Positions 57,544 to 64,000 of a stretch of DNA of 64,000 nucleotides are shown here, in pieces. Positions within the stretch are counted from its first letter, which is position 1, and each line of letters starts with the position of its first letter. The stretch is from the NCBI RefSeq assembly GCF_000154785.2, contig NC_015730.1, positions 3,410,001 through 3,474,000 on the forward strand, written 5' to 3'. The stretch is from Roseobacter litoralis Och 149. Lineage in GTDB: Bacteria > Pseudomonadota > Alphaproteobacteria > Rhodobacterales > Rhodobacteraceae. Below the pieces are notes generated by a model. The model did not search any database. It saw only the letters and a list, made by a program, of their open reading frames with translations, and was not told the DNA's origin. The position numbers and the translations under genes are program-made.

Positions 57544-58422
57544 TCAATCGGTCAACGACAGGGTGTGATCGCGCAGCCACGCCATGAAGGCGCGGGGATC
57601 ATCCTGCCGCTTGGTGATTTCATCGGGATCTATCGGATGTCCAACGATGGGCGCTTGCGGCTTGTTCAACGCGTGAACGATTTCATGCAGCAGCAACCCC
57701 TGACGCAGCATCGGCGAAATGCGGTTTGCGATCTGATATGCGCGGGAATTCTGGCCGGGGAATTTAATAGGTAAAACAGTCGCGCCGGACCGACGTATCA
57801 TCTTGGCCGTAAAGACATTCCATTCGCCCTCAATCGCAGGACCGAAATAGGTTTCAGAGGCAGCCACCCCGCCTGACGGAAACAAGGCGACAACGCCGCC
57901 GTTCTTGAGATGCTCCATCGCGTGCGCCCGCATCGCGACACCTTTGCGTTGCGCATCAGGATCATGCGGGAACGGCACCGGTATCATGTAAGACCCTGCA
58001 ACCTCGTCAATCACAGTCAGAAGGGAACGTGTCAGAATGCGATAATCGGGACGCACCCGTCCAATGAGATCCGCAAAAATCATACCATCGACCATCCCAT
58101 GCGGATGATTTGACACCACGATCAGAGGCCCTGTTTTCGGAATCCGGTCCAGCTGGTTCTGGGGGGTTTGCAACTCGATCCCCATGACATCCAAAGCCGC
58201 ACGCCAAAACGCCTGTCCCTGCGGCGCTCCGCGTCTTTCAAATTCCCGCACGAGGCGCAGAATTCTCAGCTTACCGGTGAAAGCCTCAACGACACGGATA
58301 AATGCCGCTTTCCACGGGTCTTCAAATGTTGATGCATAGGAAATCGCGCTGCGGTCATACTTTTGAAAGTCAACCGGTTTGGCTTTTTGATCTTGGCTGA
58401 ATTCCTGCGAACTTTCTACCAC
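57544..58422 (-). CDS. Lysophospholipid acyltransferase family protein
   Basis: A 292-residue PlsC-like acyltransferase. The motif NHPHGMVDGMIFADLIGRVR takes the place of the HX4D block, with the acceptor-site VALFPSGGVAASETYFGP following. It resembles the group that includes lysophosphatidic and lyso-ornithine lipid acyltransferases; the substrate is unclear. The start is GTG at 58422 with AGGAT upstream. It follows ptsH on the same strand and may end the chvI-to-ptsH transcript. Confidence 0.82.
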   Translation of the reverse strand: MVESSQEFSQDQKAKPVDFQKYDRSAISYASTFEDPWKAAFIRVVEAFTGKLRILRLVREFERRGAPQGQAFWRAALDVMGIELQTPQNQLDRIPKTGPLIVVSNHPHGMVDGMIFADLIGRVRPDYRILTRSLLTVIDEVAGSYMIPVPFPHDPDAQRKGVAMRAHAMEHLKNGGVVALFPSGGVAASETYFGPAIEGEWNVFTAKMIRRSGATVLPIKFPGQNSRAYQIANRISPMLRQGLLLHEIVHALNKPQAPIVGHPIDPDEITKRQDDPRAFMAWLRDHTLSLTD

Positions 58423-58462
58423 GAAGTTATCCTTCAGTTCGTAAGGTCAAAGGGCCGACGCG

Positions 58463-58732
58463 TTAAGTCTCTTCCCCAAAGCGATTTGCAACCAACGCGG
58501 TCAACGCTTCTGCAAGCGCGTCCGCATCAGGTCCGTCTGTCTCCACCTCAATAAAGCTTCCCTTGGATGCTGCCAACATCAAAAGCCCCATGATACTGTC
58601 GCCGGACGCAGACATCCCGTCCTTGGAAACCTCGGCGCTCGCATCGAACCCCTCGACCACCTCAACCAACTTGGCAGAGGCGCGGGCATGCAGGCCTTTG
58701 ATGTTCACGATTTCGAGGGAGAATTTGGTCAT
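58463..58732 (-). CDS. ptsH: Phosphocarrier protein HPr
   Basis: An 89-residue HPr with the phosphorylation site GLHARASAK (His15) and a Ser in SASGDSIMGLLMLAASKGS (the HprK target region). No PTS EI or sugar EIIBC gene is in the window. With the EIIA and HprK genes, this is the regulatory PTS arrangement known from alphaproteobacteria. Confidence 0.94.
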   Translation of the reverse strand: MTKFSLEIVNIKGLHARASAKLVEVVEGFDASAEVSKDGMSASGDSIMGLLMLAASKGSFIEVETDGPDADALAEALTALVANRFGEET

Positions 58733-58748
58733 GGGCTTTGTGGCCTTG

Positions 58749-59141
58749 TTATTCTGCGCTGATATTTTGACTGTCTATGTACTTTTTACCAGCTTCGAGT
58801 GCGGCGCGTACGGCGTCAGGTATCGTTTTATGTCGGCTTTTTGCAAGCTTTATAAGCATCGGCAAATTCGCCCCATAGAGAATTCGGCGGTTTGCAGGAA
58901 CACAGGCCTGCAAACTCAGATTTGAGGGGGAGCCGCCATAAAGATCCGTCACGAGCACCACGCCATTCCCTTGATCCACGGAATCGGCTGCCACACAAAT
59001 TTCACGTTCTTTTTCCGCCCTGTCATGGTCGGCGTCTATGGAAATTGCCTCTATCCCGCTTTGCGCGCCGACAACATGTTCGATCGCCGCCAGATATTCC
59101 TTGGCCAGTCCTCCATGTGCGACGATAACAATTCCGATCAA
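58749..59141 (-). CDS. PTS EIIA component, mannose/fructose type
   Basis: A 130-residue EIIA of the mannose family. IGIVIVAHGGLAKEYLAAIE holds the active His (residue 9), and VLVTDLYGGSPSNLSLQAC follows. No matching EIIB/C transport domains lie nearby, so its role is probably regulatory. It starts at TTG 59141, within a few bases of the rapZ stop. Confidence 0.9.
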   Translation of the reverse strand: MIGIVIVAHGGLAKEYLAAIEHVVGAQSGIEAISIDADHDRAEKEREICVAADSVDQGNGVVLVTDLYGGSPSNLSLQACVPANRRILYGANLPMLIKLAKSRHKTIPDAVRAALEAGKKYIDSQNISAE

Positions 59142-59144
59142 AGC

Positions 59145-60032
59145 TCAGGTCTCTTCATTTTTCCGCAGGTCCAATTCACGATGTCTAATTGACACCTGCC
59201 AGCCTTCTTCTGCAAGGCGCAAAGCATGGAATTGAGCCATCACAACAGAGCGATGTTGACCGCCGGTACACCCAAAGGCGATTGACAGGTATGACTTTCC
59301 CTCCTCGCGATAAGCGGGCAGCAGCAAGAGGCTCAGCTCCTCCACTTTCTGCGCAAATTGTTCAAAACGGGGGTCAGCCATCACATGTTTTTCGACCAAA
59401 GCATGCGTGCCATTCAAACTGCGTAATTCCGGCACCCAGTACGGATTGGTCAGAAAGCGACAGTCGAGCACCATATCAACGCTGCGCGGCAACCCGCGTT
59501 TGTAGGAGAAGGACTGCACAGACACAGTAAGGCGGCGCTTTCCGCCCGGCGCAAACCAGTGTTCCACTTCTGCGCGCAACTGGTGCACATTCAGATCCGT
59601 CGTGTCGATCAACACGTCGGCCCGCGCCTTCAGAGGGCCGAGCATCTCAAGTTCGCGCACAATTCCTTCTGATGGACGATCATCAGGCGCAAGAGGGTGC
59701 CTGCGCCTTGTTTCTGAGAACCTGCGCAAAAGCACCTCGGTCGAACAATCTAGATACAAAAGCTCCGGCGCCAGACCCGCAATACCCGTCAGCTTACCAA
59801 GCGCATCAACAACAACGGTCGTGGAAAAATCCCTGTTGCGCGGGTCAATTCCCAATGCCAGCGGTTTTGCGCTGGCGGGGACATCCAAAAACGCATCAAG
59901 CAGGCGCAAGGGAAGATTATCTACCACTTCAAAACCCGCATCCTCAAGCACATTCAACGCGCTTGATCGACCTGCCCCCGAGGGACCGGTGACGAAAACG
60001 ATGCGCCGTGCGGTGGTTGATGTGTCAGTCAT
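59145..60032 (-). CDS. rapZ: RNase adapter protein RapZ / nucleotide-binding protein
   Basis: A 295-residue member of the RapZ (YvcJ) family. The P-loop is VTGPSGAGRSSALNVLED, with Arg in place of the usual Lys. RRFSETRRRHPL and SIAFGCTGGQHRSVVMAQF are family motifs. In E. coli it controls glmZ/GlmS; alphaproteobacterial members are less known. It starts at the ATG at 60032, overlapping hprK by eight bases. Confidence 0.93.
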   Translation of the reverse strand: MTDTSTTARRIVFVTGPSGAGRSSALNVLEDAGFEVVDNLPLRLLDAFLDVPASAKPLALGIDPRNRDFSTTVVVDALGKLTGIAGLAPELLYLDCSTEVLLRRFSETRRRHPLAPDDRPSEGIVRELEMLGPLKARADVLIDTTDLNVHQLRAEVEHWFAPGGKRRLTVSVQSFSYKRGLPRSVDMVLDCRFLTNPYWVPELRSLNGTHALVEKHVMADPRFEQFAQKVEELSLLLLPAYREEGKSYLSIAFGCTGGQHRSVVMAQFHALRLAEEGWQVSIRHRELDLRKNEET

Positions 60033-60462
60033 GTGGCTCTCTTCTGCCAGCCTTAAGATATTGCAGAATACCGGCAGGGAAATGGGGGGCGTCAAAATAA
60101 TATAGACAGGGCAACGTCAGGCCACACACATCAGTACCGTGCAAGTGAGGAAGGCGTTCAGTTTCTAGCTGATCCAAGTCGACAACCAATTCGACCGTGC
60201 TGCTTGTGAGCGCCTGTGCGTTCAGCAATCCGATGCCTCTTACTTCAATCATGCCGTGGGTAGGCCGCGGCGCGCGCGCGCACACCTTGCCATCCTTGGC
60301 CGAAACCTCAGTCTGATCGTCCGACACAAGCACGGCGCCATATGCCATGAGTTGTAACGCCAGCGCAGATTTTCCCTTGCCGGATCGGCCGGTGATCAAG
60401 ACCCCTTTGGATTGAAAATCAACACAGGTGGCATGCAGCATTTGCGCAGGCATCTGGATCAC
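60025..60462 (-). CDS. hprK: HPr kinase/phosphorylase, short alphaproteobacterial form
   Basis: A 145-residue HprK that lacks the N-terminal domain of Gram-positive enzymes. The P-loop is ITGRSGKGKSALALQLMAYG and the C-terminal signature is IEVRGIGLLNAQAL. It would phosphorylate or dephosphorylate HPr on Ser. The start is GTG 60462, or the ATG at 60453, which has better RBS spacing. It is in the run chvG-hprK-rapZ-EIIA-ptsH. Confidence 0.92.
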   Translation of the reverse strand: MIQMPAQMLHATCVDFQSKGVLITGRSGKGKSALALQLMAYGAVLVSDDQTEVSAKDGKVCARAPRPTHGMIEVRGIGLLNAQALTSSTVELVVDLDQLETERLPHLHGTDVCGLTLPCLYYFDAPHFPAGILQYLKAGRREPHD

Positions 60463-60474
60463 CCAGCCCCGTGA

Positions 60475-62172
60475 TCAGATCGGTAATCCGACAACAAATC
60501 GCGCCCCCAGTGGTTCAGACGTGATATCCGCTTCGGTCGGGCGGATGTTTTCGGCCCAGATCACACCATCATGCGCCTCCACGATTTGTTTGGAAATGGC
60601 GAGCCCCAGACCTGAGTTATTGCCAAAATGCTCATCCGGGCGCTGCGAATAAAACCTTTCGAAAACGCGCAGAAGAGCTTCTTCGGGAATGCCGGGCCCG
60701 GTGTCTTCGACAACGATAAGAACCCGTCTGCCCTTTTTGCGTGCCCATATCCGTATCGCGTCGCCATCTTCGCAAAAGGATACAGCATTCGTGATCAGAT
60801 TGACAAAAACCTGAGCAAGCCGGGCTTCGAGGCCGTGCACCATAATTGGAGAATCCGGGAAATCTGTAATAAAATCAATCCCTCTGGAGTGCGCATCCTC
60901 TCCAAGATACTGCCCAAGGTTTGTCAGGGTGACAAGAACATCAAACCGCTCCGCCTCTTCCTTGACCAACTCGCTGTCGAGCCTTGATGCGTCAGAAATA
61001 TCGCTCACCAGTCGATCAAGACGTCGTACGTCGTGATCAATCACATCAAGGAGTTTGTCGCGTTGATCCTCACGTTTGACCATGCGCAGCGTCCCAACGG
61101 CGGATCGCAGGGACGCGAGCGGGTTCTTGATCTCATGCGCCACATCGGCGGCAAACTGTTCGTTACCATCAATACGGTTGTAGAGCGCCGAAATCATACT
61201 GCGTAATGCCGCGCTTAACCGCCCGATCTCGTCCGGGCGATCCGAAAGATCGGGGATTCTGATGCGCCCCGGTTTCATCTTGCGGGTATTCCTATCACGA
61301 CCGATCTCGGCAGCTGCCGCTAAATCCGCCAACGGGTTCGCGATCGTAGAGGCGAGCACGAGGCTGAGCCCAACCGAAACCACGGTTGCTATGACAAACA
61401 TCTGCAGCACGCGCTCCCGCTCTCCGCGCAGCAGGCTGTCTATTTCTCCTGCCGCTGTCACCACTGCGACCGCGCCAATGGCTTTGCCGTTTTGCAGCAC
61501 CGGCGTCACCACCGTATAAAGCGTCCCACCTGAATTGTCGGATTGGTTGCGAAACTTTGTTCCGTCTCGAAAACTCTCGTCGATCACTGGTATGATCTTG
61601 TCACTCAACGCCGTTTGATCCGCCTCAGGCAGATCGCGAATAGGGCTAGCAATAGCAGCCCACAACCACCTGAAGGCATCCGTCAGGTACGTCTTTCGGT
61701 TTGGTTCACCGGCGTCAGGCGTAACGGACAGTCGACCTTCGGTGTTCGCGATCAGCATTTTGGATCGGTCATACACGAAGACTTCGACGCCGCGGCGCAG
61801 GTCGAGATTTTCGAGGGTCAGGCCTATGTCGATGCCATCACCTGTCGCAAAGTTCACCGGTGCGCCTGTTGGTAACTGAACTTCGATGACATCGGCAATC
61901 AGTTCCGCCTCAGTCACGAGAGAAGCAGCCCGCTGGAACGTCAAGGCGTCACGCGAAGAACTCAGATAGACAATGCCCGAAAACAGAAAAACAAGCGCAA
62001 TCAGGTTCCACGTTATGATCTTGCGCGTCAACGGAGATGACCGCAGCGACATCCAGCCGCGCTGCCTGCGTGTCATACGCTTTTCGCTTGGCGCTTTTTT
62101 CTCAGGCGTCGTTTGATCGTCCCCCGACGCACTGGCGTCATCCTGGGACGGTGGTGGGGTCATGTCGCGCAT
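60475..62172 (-). CDS. chvG: Sensor histidine kinase ChvG/ExoS
   Basis: A 565-residue kinase. After a polar N-terminus come TM1 (IITWNLIALVFLFSGIVYLS), a periplasmic sensor domain, TM2 (VLQMFVIATVVSVGLSLVLA), HAMP, and the H box DVAHEIKNPLASLRSAVGTL. The ATPase part has N box NAVSFCEDG and G boxes VEDTGPGIPEEALLRVFERF. ChvG senses acid and envelope changes in Agrobacterium and Sinorhizobium. I used the ATG at 62172 with GAGGGG upstream; the frame also opens at a TTG five codons earlier. Confidence 0.94.
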   Translation of the reverse strand: MRDMTPPPSQDDASASGDDQTTPEKKAPSEKRMTRRQRGWMSLRSSPLTRKIITWNLIALVFLFSGIVYLSSSRDALTFQRAASLVTEAELIADVIEVQLPTGAPVNFATGDGIDIGLTLENLDLRRGVEVFVYDRSKMLIANTEGRLSVTPDAGEPNRKTYLTDAFRWLWAAIASPIRDLPEADQTALSDKIIPVIDESFRDGTKFRNQSDNSGGTLYTVVTPVLQNGKAIGAVAVVTAAGEIDSLLRGERERVLQMFVIATVVSVGLSLVLASTIANPLADLAAAAEIGRDRNTRKMKPGRIRIPDLSDRPDEIGRLSAALRSMISALYNRIDGNEQFAADVAHEIKNPLASLRSAVGTLRMVKREDQRDKLLDVIDHDVRRLDRLVSDISDASRLDSELVKEEAERFDVLVTLTNLGQYLGEDAHSRGIDFITDFPDSPIMVHGLEARLAQVFVNLITNAVSFCEDGDAIRIWARKKGRRVLIVVEDTGPGIPEEALLRVFERFYSQRPDEHFGNNSGLGLAISKQIVEAHDGVIWAENIRPTEADITSEPLGARFVVGLPI

Positions 62173-62205
62173 GTCTGGGCCCCTCAACCAAAGAGATGTG
62201 GCAAG

Positions 62206-62907
62206 CTATTCCTCGTTGTATCTGTACCCGATCCCATAAAGGGTCTCAATCGCTGAGAACTCTTCGTCGGCCGAACGCATCTTTTTGCGCAGGCGTTTAA
62301 TGTGGCTATCGATCGTGCGGTCATCCACATAGACTTGGTCGTCGTAGGCGACATCCATCAACTGGTCCCGGGACTTTACGAAACCGGGGCGCTGTGCGAG
62401 CGCTTGGAGCAAAAGAAACTCTGTTACTGTCAGCGAGACGTCCTTGCCTTTCCAGCTTACGGAATGACGCAGCGGATCCATACGCAGATCACCACGTTCA
62501 ATGACTTTCGTTTCTTCGCTGTCGGCCACAATATCGCCTGCCACGGCGTCCTGACGACGTAACAGGGCGCGTATTCTCTCAACCAGCAATCGTTGCGAGA
62601 AAGGCTTCTTCACGTAGTCGTCTGCGCCCATGCGCAAACCAAGAACTTCGTCAATCTCATCGTCTTTGGACGTGAGAAAAATCACTGGCATCGCAGATTT
62701 CTGTCGGAGCCGCTGAAGCAGGTCCATGCCATCCATTCGCGGCATCTTGATGTCCAGCACGGCCATGTCCGGCAGCCTTTTGTTGAACGCATCAAGTGCC
62801 GCCTGCCCGTCGTTATATGTCTCAACCTCGAAGCCTTCAGCTTCCAGAGTCATGGACACGGATGTCAGGATGTTCCTGTCATCATCCACCAGCGCGATCT
62901 TAGACAT
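62206..62907 (-). CDS. chvI: Response regulator ChvI
   Basis: A 233-residue OmpR-type regulator. The receiver has the acidic pocket [10 protein letters not shown] and the phospho-Asp in [12 protein letters not shown]. The C-terminal winged helix is [20 protein letters not shown] ([20 protein letters not shown]), with [20 protein letters not shown]. It pairs with chvG 33 bases downstream and is divergent from pckA, which in relatives is a regulatory target region. Confidence 0.95.
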   Translation of the reverse strand: MSKIALVDDDRNILTSVSMTLEAEGFEVETYNDGQAALDAFNKRLPDMAVLDIKMPRMDGMDLLQRLRQKSAMPVIFLTSKDDEIDEVLGLRMGADDYVKKPFSQRLLVERIRALLRRQDAVAGDIVADSEETKVIERGDLRMDPLRHSVSWKGKDVSLTVTEFLLLQALAQRPGFVKSRDQLMDVAYDDQVYVDDRTIDSHIKRLRKKMRSADEEFSAIETLYGIGYRYNEE

Positions 62908-63260
62908 GAGCCAAACCCTTACATCGGTTCAATTTTTCCCGTTTTGTAGCAATCAGCATTTTCAACCCCACCGAATCAATCCTTGAAAGCGAATCAGAAC
63001 TTAACGCGTCGGTAATTTGGTCATGAAATAGTTACGAATGATTAAATTATCGCGAATTGTTGCCTCCTTGAAGACTGCGTTAACCCTTTATCGCGTGATA
63101 AAACGCCTGCCTGCGACAAAGATGGCGATGATGGCGCTAACTGCAAAAACCGTCCTGTTCACGGCGTAAAACGTCATGTTATGGACCAGCAGGCAGCGCA
63201 TGCTGGCCGATACAAAACTGCGACCATCCGCTGTCAAAGCGGGCATTTAGGAGAAGTAAT
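62908..63260. promoter_or_regulatory. Divergent regulatory region between chvI and pckA
   Basis: About 350 bases carrying the promoters of chvI (-) and pckA (+). It contains an AT-rich tract at 63010-63070 (ATTAAATTATCGCGAATTG) and a short near-repeat (GATGGCGATGATGGCG). GGAGAA before 63261 is the pckA RBS. No other gene seen. Confidence 0.5.
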
Positions 63261-64000
63261 ATGACACATGGACGGGTGAACCCGGACTTTCGGCTCGAGG
63301 ATCAAGGGATCACAGGGCTTGGCACTGTCTATTACAACCTGATCGAGCCCGACCTGATCCAATATGCGCTGGCCCGTGGCGAAGGGTCGCTTGGCAAAGG
63401 TGGCTCTTTCCTTGTCACTACAGGCAAATTCACCGGGCGGTCGCCAAAAGACAAGCATGTCGTCAAAACTGACTCGGTTGCCGATACCATCTGGTGGGAA
63501 AACAACAGGGAGATGTCGCCCGAGGGGTTCGACCAACTCTACACTGACATGCTCGCCCATATGGAAGGGCGCGATTATTTTGTTGAAGACCTGACCGGCG
63601 GTTCGGACCCGAAACACGCGATCAATGTGCGAATGGTCACCGAACTGGCATGGCATGGGCTGTTTATCCGCCACATGCTACGCCGCCCAGACCGCGAAGA
63701 TCTGGATGATTTCATCGCTGATTTCACCGTCATCAACTGCCCGAGCTTTCAGGCGGATCCCGCGAAGCACAACTGCCGTTCAGAAACGGTCATCGCGATG
63801 AATTTCGATAAGAAACTCATCCTTATCGGCGGGACGGAATATGCGGGTGAGAACAAAAAATCCGTCTTTACCCTGCTGAACTACCTGCTGCCTGAAAAAG
63901 GCGTGATGCCGATGCATTGCTCGGCCAACCATGCGGTTGGGAATCCGGTGGATACAGCCGTTTTCTTTGGCCTGTCCGGCACGGGCAAAACGACATTGTC
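63261..64000 (+). CDS. pckA: Phosphoenolpyruvate carboxykinase (ATP), 3' partial
   Basis: 246 codons plus two bases of an ATP-type PEP carboxykinase, cut at the window end. It makes PEP from oxaloacetate in gluconeogenesis. Visible features are [33 protein letters not shown], the substrate-binding [14 protein letters not shown] and the P-loop beginning [11 protein letters not shown] at the very end. The kinase-1a and -2 motifs are outside. It starts at ATG 63261 with GGAGAA upstream. Its location beside chvIG-hprK links central carbon flux to that signalling cluster. Confidence 0.96.
   Translation, partial: MTHGRVNPDFRLEDQGITGLGTVYYNLIEPDLIQYALARGEGSLGKGGSFLVTTGKFTGRSPKDKHVVKTDSVADTIWWENNREMSPEGFDQLYTDMLAHMEGRDYFVEDLTGGSDPKHAINVRMVTELAWHGLFIRHMLRRPDREDLDDFIADFTVINCPSFQADPAKHNCRSETVIAMNFDKKLILIGGTEYAGENKKSVFTLLNYLLPEKGVMPMHCSANHAVGNPVDTAVFFGLSGTGKTTL

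Overview
The window is chromosomal DNA from an alphaproteobacterium, most likely a marine Rhodobacterales of the Roseobacter group. The evidence is the gene order (yidC-MOSC-engB-argB; chvI-chvG-hprK-rapZ-EIIA-HPr beside pckA), an aapJQMP amino-acid transporter, a DUF6473 protein, an ATP12 chaperone gene, and moderately high-GC coding with GTG and TTG starts. The assignment is by family recognition only. Both ends cut genes: yidC lacks its start and pckA lacks its end. I see no transposase, integrase, CRISPR array, rRNA or convincing tRNA.

Layout. 1-5.8 kb: yidC, a MOSC protein, engB, argB, a sterol-desaturase-like hydroxylase, a two-cluster ferredoxin-like protein and a SixA-like phosphatase, all on +. 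5.8-14.7 kb, on -: the aapJQMP transporter, then atp12, a HAD phosphatase, rluC, crcB and rarA. 14.9-44.2 kb: the S10-spc-alpha ribosomal protein superoperon on -, in standard order but cut into pieces. These are rpsJ-rplC-rplD-rplW, rplB-rpsS-rplV-rpsC-rplP, rpmC to rpmD, rplO-secY-adk, and rpsM-rpsK-rpoA-rplQ. Accessory genes fill each gap, and intrinsic terminators close several pieces. 44.5-57.5 kb: a DJ-1/PfpI protein, tuf, a lipoprotein, a cytochrome P450, parC, an SH3 protein, an SDR, a HIG1 protein, the cobalamin adenosyltransferase, etfBA, a DUF6473 protein and hbd. 57.5-64 kb: an acyltransferase, the PTS-type regulatory genes, chvGI and pckA.

The accessory islands are the novel part. 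Between rpsM and adk lie two + strand genes, at 17.75 and 18.72 kb. They share an N-terminal motif of the kind found in proteins linked to extracellular contractile injection systems (eCIS). The first also carries a recognisable RGS (regulator of G-protein signalling) domain, normally a eukaryotic G-alpha GAP. Together they look like host-directed cargo without the injection machinery nearby. Between rpmC and rplP sits a LysR-controlled opine-type oxidase with arginase and ornithine cyclodeaminase. This would make a route from an arginine opine through arginine and ornithine to proline. Between rplO and rpmD is an AT-rich orphan gene. Between rplB and rplW are a small secreted Ig-like protein, an outer-membrane barrel and cspA.

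Regulatory structure visible in the sequence includes a strong stem-loop between aapJ and aapQ, hairpins inside the ribosomal segments, and a six-copy ACCGAC-type repeat with about 11-bp phasing near 35.15 kb.
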